DNA from: Candidatus Soleaferrea massiliensis AP7
GTDB lineage: Bacteria > Bacillota > Clostridia > Oscillospirales > Ruminococcaceae
Length of the DNA stretch: 33,989 nucleotides
Assembly: GCF_000820765.1 (NCBI RefSeq)
Contig: NZ_CCYH01000035.1
Coordinates: forward strand, 1 to 33,989
Reading direction: 5' to 3'
Part shown: piece after piece, positions 7,141-15,085 of the stretch
Numbering within the stretch: position 1 is the stretch's first letter
Layout: the number at the start of each line of letters is the position of its first letter
Program-made: the position numbers and the translations under genes
Notes under the pieces: generated by a model
Told to the model about the DNA's origin: nothing
The model's input: only the letters and a program-made list of their open reading frames with translations
Database searches by the model: none

Positions 7141-7745
7141 AGCATCGAAACTCTGGGCAGCAGCGCCGGCTTTCAAAACGAAGGCGATTTTTACAGGCTC
7201 GAAGCCGTTCCACATGGAGGATATGTCTTCGATCACTGGGAATACAACCTGACCCTTGAGATGAAGGATGGAAGCTTTATCGACAAGCGCAGCGACTGCT
7301 CTTTGTCGACGGCGAGTGGCGGGCGGTCCCGCCGTCCGTAGAAATCCTTGTGGAGAAAGCCGCATGCGTGTTCATCCGCTTCGAACTGGAGGACGGCACC
7401 TTCCTCGAAGATGAATCGTTTGAAAGATACTATGATGATGTCGGCGCCGGCATCGAAACGGTCGAAGCGCCGGACGGCTATGAGATCATCGGCGAGAACA
7501 CCTACGCGGTGGAAATCTCCCGTGATGAAAGCAGCAATCTGGTCGCCGACCCGTCCGAAGTGACCTTCCAGGTACGCCCGGTCAGTTCCTCCGGCACTTC
7601 CGGCACGGAAAGCTCCTCTGCCGGCAGCACCGCTTCTTCCGGCAAAAATCCGGCCACCGGCGACCATGCGCCTATGGTGCTGGCAGCCCTGGCTGTTTTG
7701 GCTGCTTTCGGTGTGGGCATAACATCGAAAAAGCAAAGATCGTAA
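7141..7745 (+). pseudogene. Decayed wall-anchored surface protein (InlB-B-repeat-like fragment plus NPxTG anchor)
   Basis: Two reading frames together look like one broken surface protein. In one frame, 7141-7337 encodes an InlB-B/Listeria-Bacteroides-type repeat (GDFYRLEAVPHGGYVFDHW) that ends at a stop. In another, from about 7290 to 7745, comes VDGEWRAVPPSVEI, an acidic domain, a Ser/Gly-rich linker, the sorting motif NPATGD, a hydrophobic helix (MVLAALAVLAAFGVGI) and a basic tail (KKQRS). The two frames meet between 7258 and about 7300. An AAGGAGG ribosome site at 7133-7139 remains, but no ATG/GTG/TTG follows at the right distance, so the 5' end also seems to be lost. A short product from GTG 7350 would have no signal peptide and no ribosome site. 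A sequencing error cannot be excluded for the frameshift. Confidence 0.7.
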
Positions 7746-7776
7746 GATACCATAAACGAGGCATCATCTCATTAAA

Positions 7777-7808
7777 AACTGCGCCGCACTGTATGGTGCG
7801 GCGCAGTT
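7777..7808. terminator. GC-rich hairpin between the decayed anchor gene and the peptidase gene
   Basis: A perfect 13-bp stem (7777-7789 and 7796-7808, core GCGCCGCAC) with a 6-nt loop, 31 bp after the pseudogene stop. The T tract is weak on the plus strand, while the preceding A run would serve as a T tract on the minus strand. A second small hairpin, GGCAGT/ACTGCC at 7828-7844, lies just before the peptidase ribosome site. Confidence 0.6.
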
Positions 7809-7868
7809 CCACACACACCAAAAGTTTGGCAGTACTTCACTGCCCTGCATACAGGAAAGGGATGTTTT

Positions 7869-10800
7869 ATGAAACACGACCGCAAACGATTTAAACGGCT
7901 TTTAAGCCTGCTGGCGGCAGGATCTGTTCTGCTTTCCGGCAGCGCGCTGCCGGCACTGGCAGACAAACCGGCTTCCCCGGACGACGATCTCCGGCTTGAA
8001 GCCGCTCAGGTCAACGAGGAATATATCCGGTACCTCGAGAACGGAACAATCGGGGGCGCCGCGCCTTCGATGCTGGACCTGTCCTATCTGAACGAACGAT
8101 ATACGGCTGTCCCGCGCGCCCGCGCGGCGCTGCCGTCCTCCTACGACCTGCGCGACTACGGTCTCGTCTCCCCGGTGCGGAATCAGGGCAGCTGGGGCAC
8201 CTGCTGGACCTTCAGTGCGCTCGGGTCGGCGGAATCCGGCCTGCTGGGCCGTTTCCCGCACACCTCCCTGTCGAATCTGCATCTGAACTGGTTTTCCTAT
8301 ATCGGCGATGAAGAGGAGGAATATAGCTTATACATGCGGAATGGCAGGGAGAACACGCCGGTCTGGCTTCTCGGCGGCAACGACCCGGGCGCGGTCAGCA
8401 CGCTGGCGGCCTGGAAGGGCGCCATATCATCCGGCAAGCTGCCATATGATGAAAGCATCGACACGGTGGACGAGACCCTGCGGTACGATTCGGACTACCA
8501 TCTGCAGAACGCGTTCTTTCTGGGAAACGGCTACTATGGTTACGTGCAGGAATCTCTGCGGCCGGATACCGAAACGGTAAAGACCATCCTGACACAGTAC
8601 GGCGCTGTCAGCGTCAGCTACTGTTCCAGTAATTGGGATACACTCAACCAGGAGACCTTTGCCTGGTACAACGACGAACCGGCCGGCGCCGACCACGCGG
8701 TGCTGATTGCCGGCTGGGACGACGATTATCCAAAGGAAAACTTCGTTGAAGGCCGTCAGCCCCAGAATAACGGAGCATGGCTGGTCCGCAACAGCTGGGG
8801 CAACGACTGGGGCAACGACGGTTATTTCTGGCTCTCCTATGAGGATAAAAGCATCGACATGGGAAGCTTTTATCAGATGGAGGCAAACGACAACTATCTG
8901 CGCAACTACCAGCACGATGTGATGGGCTGGAGCATATCGCTGGGCTTTGAAGACAGCACGGAAAATTCCGCCTACATCTCCAACATCTTCACCGCACAGG
9001 ACGACGAGCAGGTCGAGGCGGTATCCTTCTACACCACCGATGTCAGCACACAGTACGAGATCGCCGTCTACACCGGCCTTAAGAACCCTGAAGACCCGAC
9101 CTCCGGCCGGCAGCTGACCGAAACGCAGTACGGCACGGAAATCTATGCGGGCTACCACACCGTTAAGCTGGATGAGCCGGTTCCGCTCGAGGACGGCGAG
9201 GATTTCAGCATCGTCGTCAAGGTGACCAATCCATCGTATCATTCCCCGATAGCCGCCGAGGCCTGCCCGCTCCCCGAAGGGCAGGATGCGCCGCAGTACA
9301 TGGGGAGCGGCGGGGAGAGCTTTATCAGTCCGGACTCGCAGGATTGGAGCGACGTCTACCGTTATCTCTTTTCCGATGCAGGCTTCGACTTCATTGCCAC
9401 CAATGTCTGTGTCAAGGCCTTCACCAACCCGGTCAGCACGGTCTCCTTCTCCCAGATGGAGGGGCCGATCGCCTTCGGAGAGCAGCTGGAACTGACCGCT
9501 CCGGGTGCGGACGCGATCTATTACACCACCGACGGCAGCGACCCGACATCCGATACGGGCATCCGTTACAATGCTCCGATTGAGATTGACCGGGAGATGA
9601 CCGTCCGCACGGCAGCGGTAAAAGACGGTGTGTTCGGTAAAATCCGTGAAAAAACCTACACGCAGGCCGCCTCCGAGCTGGTCGAGCTGGTGCTTGAGCA
9701 GGAGGGCCAGAACATCCACCTCGACCTGTCGGACAACAGGCAGACCTTTGACACACATGTCACCAGCGGAACACAGGCTGTCCGGGTGCAGCCGCAGGGC
9801 TCCGACAGCATCACGGTGAACGGCGTGCCGGTCGATCCAAACAGCTGGTCTCAGGAAATCCCGCTCACCGAAGGGACTGAAAATGAGATTGTCGTACAGT
9901 CCGAGCTGCCCGGCAAGCGCACAACCACCTATACCCTTTCCGTATACCGCAGCGCACTCCGTTATGATTACCGGGCGGAGACGGCCGCATTTGACGAGGG
10001 CATCTACTCCCTGACCGACACCGACGGCCATGAAATTCACAGCGGGGATTCCATCACGCCATATATTCTGGAAACGGGAGATTCGATCCTGAACCTCTAT
10101 AACAATACGGACGGCACCACCCATTTGGAATATGTGCCAAACCGGCAAATTGCCGTTCTCTCCGACATCGATTATGCCAATGAATGTACGGTCAGCACCT
10201 ACGGGGAATGGAACCTGATCAGCACCTCGCCGGATATGTCGGACGCTGTGAAGGGCTCCGGTGAACAGCTACAGCTGACGCCGGGCGTGAACCTTTACAT
10301 CCAGAGATATGCGACCGATACGGCCTTTCAATCGTATGTGAAGGAGCTGGCCGTACCAGCCCGCCCGGGAATGCCCGCGGATCCCGGCATCGATTTCCGC
10401 AGTGAAACGACGCGGGACGTCCTTTCGGAGGATATCCTGTACAGCTGCGATATCGGCTTCGCGGAAGCGCAGCCGGGAGCGGATGCCGTCCTCTCCCTGA
10501 CACCGGGTGAAACCGTTTATCTGCGGACCGCCGACACCGACGATGCGTTCGCGTCAGAAATCCGTACGTTAGAGGTTCCCAAGCGGCCCGAAACGCCGCC
10601 AGCGCCGGCTGTTGAATCGGCCGGCAATCACAGCATCACGCTCAAAAGCGTCACAGGCGCCCAGTACGCTGTGAACGGCGGCGGCTGGCAGGACAGTCCG
10701 GTCTTTGATGGGCTTGAGGCCGACACCGATTACACCTTCTCAGTGCGCATCGCCGCGACCGATTGGCAGTTTGCTTCTTTTACAAACACCGCTGTTCTGC

Positions 10801-11033
10801 GGACCGCGGCCGCATCGTCAGGCTCCTCCGATCCGGTGGTTTCGGAGCCTGACGGCTCCGAAAGTTCCGGCGGTTCCGGAGAGTCTGGCAGCTCCGGAAC
10901 CGCCAGTGGCTCCAAACCGGTCAAACCGAACCCCGGCACTGGCGACAGCAGTGTGCTGCCGCTCTTCATCCTGATGCTGGGCGCAGCGTCGGCAGCGGGC
11001 ATTCTGACCGCGTGCAGGCGCAGCCGTCGTTAA
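7869..11033 (+). CDS. Secreted, wall-anchored papain-family (C1A) cysteine peptidase, multidomain
   Basis: A 1,054-residue surface protease. Residues 1-31 are a signal peptide (basic KHDRKRFKR, hydrophobic core, ALA|D). The C1A domain starts near LPSSYDLRDYG and has the oxyanion Gln106 and catalytic Cys112 (QGSWGTCWTFSA), His276 (DHAVLIAGWDD) and Asn308 (RNSWGNDWG). A lectin-like beta domain commonly attached to this family follows, then a chitobiase-C-terminal-like module (AIYYTTDGSDPTS), a cadherin-like beta-sandwich (to about TTTYTLSVYR), further beta domains and a Ser/Gly linker. The C-terminus carries NPGTGD (from Asn1021), a hydrophobic helix and RRSRR, a sortase-type signal. GGAAAGGGATG precedes the ATG by 4 nt. 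There is only a short region between signal peptide and domain, so the propeptide is reduced. The substrate is probably external protein (inference). Confidence 0.93.
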   Translation: MKHDRKRFKRLLSLLAAGSVLLSGSALPALADKPASPDDDLRLEAAQVNEEYIRYLENGTIGGAAPSMLDLSYLNERYTAVPRARAALPSSYDLRDYGLVSPVRNQGSWGTCWTFSALGSAESGLLGRFPHTSLSNLHLNWFSYIGDEEEEYSLYMRNGRENTPVWLLGGNDPGAVSTLAAWKGAISSGKLPYDESIDTVDETLRYDSDYHLQNAFFLGNGYYGYVQESLRPDTETVKTILTQYGAVSVSYCSSNWDTLNQETFAWYNDEPAGADHAVLIAGWDDDYPKENFVEGRQPQNNGAWLVRNSWGNDWGNDGYFWLSYEDKSIDMGSFYQMEANDNYLRNYQHDVMGWSISLGFEDSTENSAYISNIFTAQDDEQVEAVSFYTTDVSTQYEIAVYTGLKNPEDPTSGRQLTETQYGTEIYAGYHTVKLDEPVPLEDGEDFSIVVKVTNPSYHSPIAAEACPLPEGQDAPQYMGSGGESFISPDSQDWSDVYRYLFSDAGFDFIATNVCVKAFTNPVSTVSFSQMEGPIAFGEQLELTAPGADAIYYTTDGSDPTSDTGIRYNAPIEIDREMTVRTAAVKDGVFGKIREKTYTQAASELVELVLEQEGQNIHLDLSDNRQTFDTHVTSGTQAVRVQPQGSDSITVNGVPVDPNSWSQEIPLTEGTENEIVVQSELPGKRTTTYTLSVYRSALRYDYRAETAAFDEGIYSLTDTDGHEIHSGDSITPYILETGDSILNLYNNTDGTTHLEYVPNRQIAVLSDIDYANECTVSTYGEWNLISTSPDMSDAVKGSGEQLQLTPGVNLYIQRYATDTAFQSYVKELAVPARPGMPADPGIDFRSETTRDVLSEDILYSCDIGFAEAQPGADAVLSLTPGETVYLRTADTDDAFASEIRTLEVPKRPETPPAPAVESAGNHSITLKSVTGAQYAVNGGGWQDSPVFDGLEADTDYTFSVRIAATDWQFASFTNTAVLRTAAASSGSSDPVVSEPDGSESSGGSGESGSSGTASGSKPVKPNPGTGDSSVLPLFILMLGAASAAGILTACRRSRR

Positions 11034-11091
11034 CATCCGCTGTCTGACTGGATGGAATCCATCGATAATCAGCTTACACCACCTATCATAT

Positions 11092-11141
11092 AAAAGGGAA
11101 CAGGCCGCAGTATCAGACGATACTGCGGCCTGTTCCCTTTT
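11092..11141. terminator. Strong bidirectional terminator after the peptidase gene
   Basis: A perfect 23-bp stem (11092-11114 and 11119-11141, core GGGAACAGGCCGCAG) with a 4-nt loop, flanked by AAAA and TTTT. It separates the surface-protein locus from the FUSC gene. Confidence 0.9.
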
Positions 11142-11259
11142 CGTGCACAACGTCTGTGCGGTCTATTTCCTGCATCCCGCTCAAGACCGCTTCCCGTTCT
11201 TTTATCATGTACGAGTCTTGTCACCTCCCGTTCAAGAAAAATTGAGAATTGGCACGTTG

Positions 11260-11288
11260 TTGAAGTGATGATTATGGTTTGCTATAAT
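11260..11288 (+). promoter_or_regulatory. Sigma-A promoter for the FUSC gene
   Basis: TTGAAG (11260-11265), 17-nt spacer, TATAAT (11283-11288), with a TG at 11280-11281 giving an extended -10. It gives a leader of about 55 nt before the TTG start at 11350. Confidence 0.85.
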
Positions 11289-11349
11289 AGAAACAGATAT
11301 GGTTCAAGCAACCTCATATCACTTAAAATGAATCAAAGAGGGGTTATCA

Positions 11350-13089
11350 TTGTTCAAATCGATTATAGAGCGGATGCGCAGCAGCATCAAAACCAACATT
11401 CTGGAGGCCACGCTGAGTTTTATCTTCATCATTGCCTATGTCAATGTCTTTCAGATGGTGTTCGGTGCGGAAAATTCCATTGTAGGGGTCATCTTTACCA
11501 TCATGATGTCCGCCTCCATGGTACGGGATATGACCGCGGCGCCTCTCAAGCATCTGCTTGCGCAGGCAGCAGTACTGGTCTGGATGGGGATTTCCGCCTG
11601 TCTGGTGACCGTCCTGCCGCCTGCTGCGGCGTTTGTGCTCAATCTGGCGACGATCTTCCTGATACTGTACGCCTTCACCTACGAATACTCCAGCCATATG
11701 TATTTCCCGTATATTCTCTCCTATCTGTTTTTGATCTTTATCTCGCCGGTCGAGCCAGCAGCGCTGCCAAAACGGCTGCTGGGGCTGCTGGTCGGCGCGG
11801 CGTCTATCATCCTCTATCAATTGTTCAGGGGCCGCAAACGGGTGGCGGAGACAGCCAGAGATGTGCTCTCTTCTATGATTGACGACGCGGTCGTCTCCAT
11901 CCGGTATCTGCTCGGCGGAGAAGGGAAACCTGCCGATCTGGATGCGGTACGCCGCAATCTGTGCAAGCTGAGCAGGACGGTATATGACCGGCGCAAAAAG
12001 GCCCTGTGCATCTCGGATGCCAGCTTTTCCATGATTGACGCAGGCCGCGGCATCGAGCATCTCATCATTCTGCTGCATGACCTGCAGAACCCATCCTCCG
12101 CGAGGAATCAGGAGCTGCTCAGCAAAACCGCGCGGCTGCTCGCACAGTACCGCGCTTATGTTCAGAAGGAAATCGAGCAGATACCCGCTCTCGATGACAC
12201 AGCCTTCATACAGGACGAGACAGATGCCGCAGAAAGCGACTTTTACCATGCGCTGGCCTATGTGCGCGGCAAGCTGATGCATATGTCCGATCCGGAAAAA
12301 CGCACCCGATACCGCAAAACCATGCTTTCCTGGTCTGTCCGCATCAAAGCGGCCCTTGGCGTCAGCGAAGTGCGGGTTGTATATGCACTGCGGGTTTCGG
12401 TGCTTTTAGCGGTCTTCACGCTCATCGTGCAGCTGCTTCAGCTGCCGCATGGCAAGTGGCTGCTGTTCACACTGGCGTCCCTGTCCCTGCCCTATGCCGA
12501 TGATGTGGGGGCGAAAACCTCCAAGCGCATCATCGCCACGGTGATTGGCGGCATGGTTTCGGTGGCGGTCTACGCACTGATTCCTTCCATGGCGGGCCGC
12601 ACCGCGGTTATGATGTTCTCCGGCTATCTGTCCTTCTACTTTTCTCAATACACCGGCACCTACGCCTGTTCAACCATCGGCGCACTGGGCGGCGCGGTCA
12701 TCATGGATACCTTCGGCTGGGGCGCAGTTGGTCAGGTGTTTGCCGTCCGGCTGTGCTATATCGCGGTCGGCGCCGTGATCGCGCTCGCGGCAAACTGCCT
12801 GCTGTTTCCGTATAAGCGCAGCACCGCCACCCGGCAGCTTGTGAAAAAATACACCACGACTACCGAGCTGCTCGCCCGGGTCTGCGCGGACAATCAAACC
12901 GACACACAGCTCTATTACAGCCTTGTGATTCAGGCGCACCTTTTGGAGGATAAACTTTCGGAAAACGCGCAGGCATCCGGATGGAGTGAAATGCAGACTC
13001 TGCTGGTCAAATGCCGTCAAAAGGTCCGTGACGCGCATCGCAGCCGGCCTGCATGCGTCTCTGCCGCCACTGCGCAAAGCCGGTCCTAA
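11350..13089 (+). CDS. FUSC-family (fusaric acid resistance-like) membrane protein
   Basis: A 579-residue integral membrane protein of the FUSC/YccS superfamily, proposed efflux or envelope-transport proteins. The layout is the usual duplicated one: an N-terminal block of about six helices (residues 15-155), a soluble helical domain (about 160-335, with RRKKALCISDASF), a second membrane block (about 345-475, with TSKRIIATVIGGMVSVAVY, the typical FUSC R-x-x-G-T-x-x-G-like stretch), and a cytoplasmic helical tail. The start is a TTG at 11350 with AGAGGGG 6 nt upstream. No ATG offers a better site. It stands alone between terminators, with no HlyD-type partner, which is common in Gram-positive bacteria. 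The substrate is unknown. Confidence 0.85.
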   Translation: MFKSIIERMRSSIKTNILEATLSFIFIIAYVNVFQMVFGAENSIVGVIFTIMMSASMVRDMTAAPLKHLLAQAAVLVWMGISACLVTVLPPAAAFVLNLATIFLILYAFTYEYSSHMYFPYILSYLFLIFISPVEPAALPKRLLGLLVGAASIILYQLFRGRKRVAETARDVLSSMIDDAVVSIRYLLGGEGKPADLDAVRRNLCKLSRTVYDRRKKALCISDASFSMIDAGRGIEHLIILLHDLQNPSSARNQELLSKTARLLAQYRAYVQKEIEQIPALDDTAFIQDETDAAESDFYHALAYVRGKLMHMSDPEKRTRYRKTMLSWSVRIKAALGVSEVRVVYALRVSVLLAVFTLIVQLLQLPHGKWLLFTLASLSLPYADDVGAKTSKRIIATVIGGMVSVAVYALIPSMAGRTAVMMFSGYLSFYFSQYTGTYACSTIGALGGAVIMDTFGWGAVGQVFAVRLCYIAVGAVIALAANCLLFPYKRSTATRQLVKKYTTTTELLARVCADNQTDTQLYYSLVIQAHLLEDKLSENAQASGWSEMQTLLVKCRQKVRDAHRSRPACVSAATAQSRS

Positions 13090-13181
13090 ATAGGCGGAGC
13101 CTCCTTGCCTGCTGATCGGACAGATTGATTCAGATTGGGGAACTGGCTGGTCACGCTTGCGATCTGGAACCAAAGTGTGAG

Positions 13182-13216
13182 CCCTCCTTGCCTGCTGTAA
13201 CAGCGGACAAGGAGGG
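13182..13216 (+). terminator. Hairpin downstream of the FUSC gene
   Basis: A 16-bp stem (13182-13197 and 13201-13216, core CCCTCCTTG/CAAGGAGGG) with one mismatch, one wobble and a TAA loop. It is followed by TTCCGTTTAG, a weak T-rich tail. Its loop region CTGTAACAG is shared with the terminator at 14964-15005. Confidence 0.6.
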
Positions 13217-13309
13217 TTCCGTTTAGCTTGTCAATGACCTTTGTTAAGATGTACTCGGCTGTCTGGTTCTTGTGGCGCCGTGGTGCCAGCGGACTCATTT
13301 CTTTTGTCG

Positions 13310-13406
13310 GGAGACCTTTGCCGTGTGGTTGTGCACCGCTGTAACGCAGCGGTCTCGCTGGAGTTGCCAAGCCGCCTTGGCAAGGTGGTAGTTACTCTTT
13401 TGCGCG
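13310..13406 (-). repeat. Dispersed hairpin repeat, copy B, distal part (split by IS30)
   Basis: Read on the minus strand, GCAAAAGAGTAAC-TACCACCTTGCCAAGG corresponds to CAAAGAAGTAAC-GACCACATTGCCAAG in copy C (31386 onward), and the following GCTGCGTTACAGCGG matches GCTGCGCTACAGCG at about 31440. This part lay next to 14477 before the IS30 element inserted. The outer limit is approximate. Confidence 0.65.
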
Positions 13407-14476
13407 GGTGGATTGTCAATAGAAGTGCAAAGAAGCGTTATGAAAAACCTCATAAGGAGTTTTCCAGCCTAAACACTTCCTGGGGCGAAGATTGATCAGC
13501 GCTACGATCCGCCGAATGTCTTCTTCTGTATACTCTGCCAGTGACCTTCTCTTCGGGATGTACTGCCTGATCAATCCATTTGTATTCTCGTTCCTCCCTC
13601 GTTCCCATGGACTATGCGCATGTGCGTAGTATACCCGTGCCCCAAGATCCTCTTCCATCTCTTTTGATTCGCTGAACTCCATTCCCTGATCAAATGTCAT
13701 CGTCTTCACTTCTATCCCTTCTGCCTTGATCAGCTTCACCACCATTTTTCTTACCTCACTGCTTCCCTTGTTTTCCACCTTCCCTGCCTTTAGATATCTG
13801 CTCTTTCTGTCCAGTATCGATACCACCGCACTTCTTTCACAGTATCCGTGTACCGTATCTCCCTCCAGGTCTCCGATTCGCGTACGCTGCTCTGCTTCCT
13901 CTGGGCGCTCCTCTATCGATCTGCTGAAACACTTCCTTTTGGGCTTCTTTGCCTTTCCGATCCTCTTTTTCATGATCCTCAGGTAGAATATCAGTGTATC
14001 CCTGAGTCGTTTGGACTGAAGGGCTCGATAGATGGTGGACGTACTGGCGAAAGGGATGCCTTCCAGCTTCAGCCGATGATAGATTTCTTCAGGAGACCAG
14101 CCAAGCTGGGCGATAAAGAAGTGCGCGGTTTTACGATGCTCCAAGGAAGAGAAGAAAGGGGTACGTCTGGGGATATGCTTACGTTTCTCAGCGAGGTCTT
14201 GTGCATGGAAGGCAGAATAGGAGCAATCTGGGCTGGCATTTCTTTTGAGTTCCCGGGAGATTGTACAAACGCTGCGCTTCAGGCATTTGGCAATATACGT
14301 AAGGGAATGTCCTTGTTCATGATATACATGTATATATTCTCTCTCTTCTCTGCTAAGATGGTGATAACAACACATTGGGATTTCCTCCTTTGGTATGTTT
14401 CGTCACTTACCAGTATACAGGAGTTTTTTCCCTTTGTGTTGTTTTTCTTCTTTTGCTCTTATTATGATAATCCACC
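13407..14476 (-). mobile_element. IS30-family insertion sequence
   Basis: A 1,070-bp element with one transposase gene. The ends are imperfect inverted repeats: GGTGGATTGTCA at 13407-13418 and, inverted, GGTGGATTATCA at 14465-14476, with about 20 of the first 25 positions matching. A CG dinucleotide flanks both ends (13405-13406 and 14477-14478), consistent with the 2-bp target duplication of IS30-type elements. It sits in the centre of a palindrome of a dispersed repeat. The transposase is intact, so the element may be active. Confidence 0.85.
13416..14375 (-). CDS. IS30-family transposase
   Basis: A 319-residue DDE transposase. The N-terminal HTH region reads HLSREEREYIHVYHEQGHSL then KRSVCTISRELKRN, the classic IS30 helix-turn-helix pair. 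GWSPEEIYHRLK and the STIYRAL motif follow. The catalytic core has GDLEGDTV (Asp), TFDQGMEF (Asp) and RNENTNGLIRQYIPK (Glu), with C-terminal LNLRPRKCLGWKTPYEVF. The length matches full-size IS30 transposases and the frame is unbroken. AAAGGAGG precedes the ATG by 8 nt. Confidence 0.97.
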   Translation of the reverse strand: MCCYHHLSREEREYIHVYHEQGHSLTYIAKCLKRSVCTISRELKRNASPDCSYSAFHAQDLAEKRKHIPRRTPFFSSLEHRKTAHFFIAQLGWSPEEIYHRLKLEGIPFASTSTIYRALQSKRLRDTLIFYLRIMKKRIGKAKKPKRKCFSRSIEERPEEAEQRTRIGDLEGDTVHGYCERSAVVSILDRKSRYLKAGKVENKGSSEVRKMVVKLIKAEGIEVKTMTFDQGMEFSESKEMEEDLGARVYYAHAHSPWERGRNENTNGLIRQYIPKRRSLAEYTEEDIRRIVALINLRPRKCLGWKTPYEVFHNASLHFY

Positions 14477-14790
14477 CGGCCAAAAGAGTAACCAGAAAAG
14501 GCCGTTCAAGGGGGCCAGCTGCGCTGGTGCACGCGCTGCGCGTCACTGAAATAAAAAAGAGCCTATGACATGCACACCACAACAACGCAGCAGAAAAAGC
14601 GGCGTAGCCGAGCGCCCCACCGCAGGTGGTGGCCCCCTTGAAAATCCCCTCTGATATCCCTATTTCCCCCTCGGCCGCCTGCGGGCGGCGTTTTGTTTTG
14701 GGCTGAGTGGTTGGGCATAGCCAGCAGCGGACGCTTTCTTTTTTACAGATTGCTCCTATGGTACCCCAATACTTCCAGCCGATACGTAAA
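14477..14790 (+). repeat. Dispersed hairpin repeat, copy B, proximal part
   Basis: Contains the palindrome arm CAAAAGAGTAAC (14481-14492), the arms CAAGGGGGCCA and TGGCCCCCTTG (about 14508-14518 and 14631-14641), the block CCCCTCTGATATCCC (about 14646-14660), the hairpin GCCGCC-TGCG-GGCGGC with a T-rich tail (14674-14700), GGTTGGGCATAGC and a GTACCCCAATAC block. The same order appears inverted in copy C. The stretch between the GGGGGCC arms differs from copy C, so the loop is variable. No coding frame fits. Confidence 0.85.
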
Positions 14791-15085
14791 CTGCTGTGGA
14801 ATTCAAGGAAATCCAATGTTTCAGGTGTCAACTTTGATCAATTGTACCGTTTAATGAAAGGATAAAACTGACACCTTTATATAATTGCACTGAACAACGA
14901 CCTCCGCTGATACATTCATATAAATAAAGTCAGCTCACTCATACAATGTACTATAAACAAGCCAAAAGCGTCTGTCCGCTGTAACAGCGGACAGACGCTT
15001 TTTTTCGTCGGCTTATATGTTTTACAGACAAACCACTAATTATATTCCGTATACACGAAAAAATCCCGGTGCTTTTTTCTCCATC
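14791..15085. other. Intergenic region between repeat copy B and gpsA
   Basis: No gene seen. It holds an 8-bp inverted repeat AGGTGTCA/TGACACCT (14823-14830 and 14869-14876) and the terminator at 14964-15005. Confidence 0.6.
14964..15005. terminator. Intrinsic terminator downstream of gpsA
   Basis: A perfect 18-bp stem (14964-14981 and 14985-15002, core GCGTCTGTCCGCTG) with a TAA loop and a T7 tract on the plus strand and TTTT on the minus strand. On the minus strand it lies about 80 bp after the gpsA stop and would end the der-plsY-gpsA transcript. It can also act on the plus strand. Confidence 0.85.

Larger units (their letters stand above)
11034..11349. other. Intergenic region between the peptidase and FUSC genes
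   Basis: A 316-bp stretch with no gene. It contains the strong terminator at 11092-11141 and the promoter at 11260-11288. Nothing else recognisable lies between them. Confidence 0.7.
13090..13406. other. Intergenic region left of the IS30 element
   Basis: A 317-bp stretch without a gene. It includes two copies of CCTCCTTGCCTGCTG (near 13100 and 13184), the second inside the hairpin at 13182-13216, and from about 13310 the distal part of dispersed-repeat copy B (CCGCTGTAACGCAGCGG hairpin and the palindrome arm GTTACTCTTTTG). Confidence 0.6.

Noticed and set aside
8427..10148. A 573-codon minus-strand frame opposite the C1A peptidase
   Set aside because: Antisense to a protein with a complete catalytic triad and sorting signal; no motif or ribosome site of its own.
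13848..14549. Plus-strand frame across the IS30 element
   Set aside because: Complement of the intact transposase gene; no supporting signals.
14403..14831. A 142-codon minus-strand frame over repeat copy B
   Set aside because: It runs through hairpins and T-rich tails of the repeat and the IS end, and the equivalent frame is not kept in the other copies.
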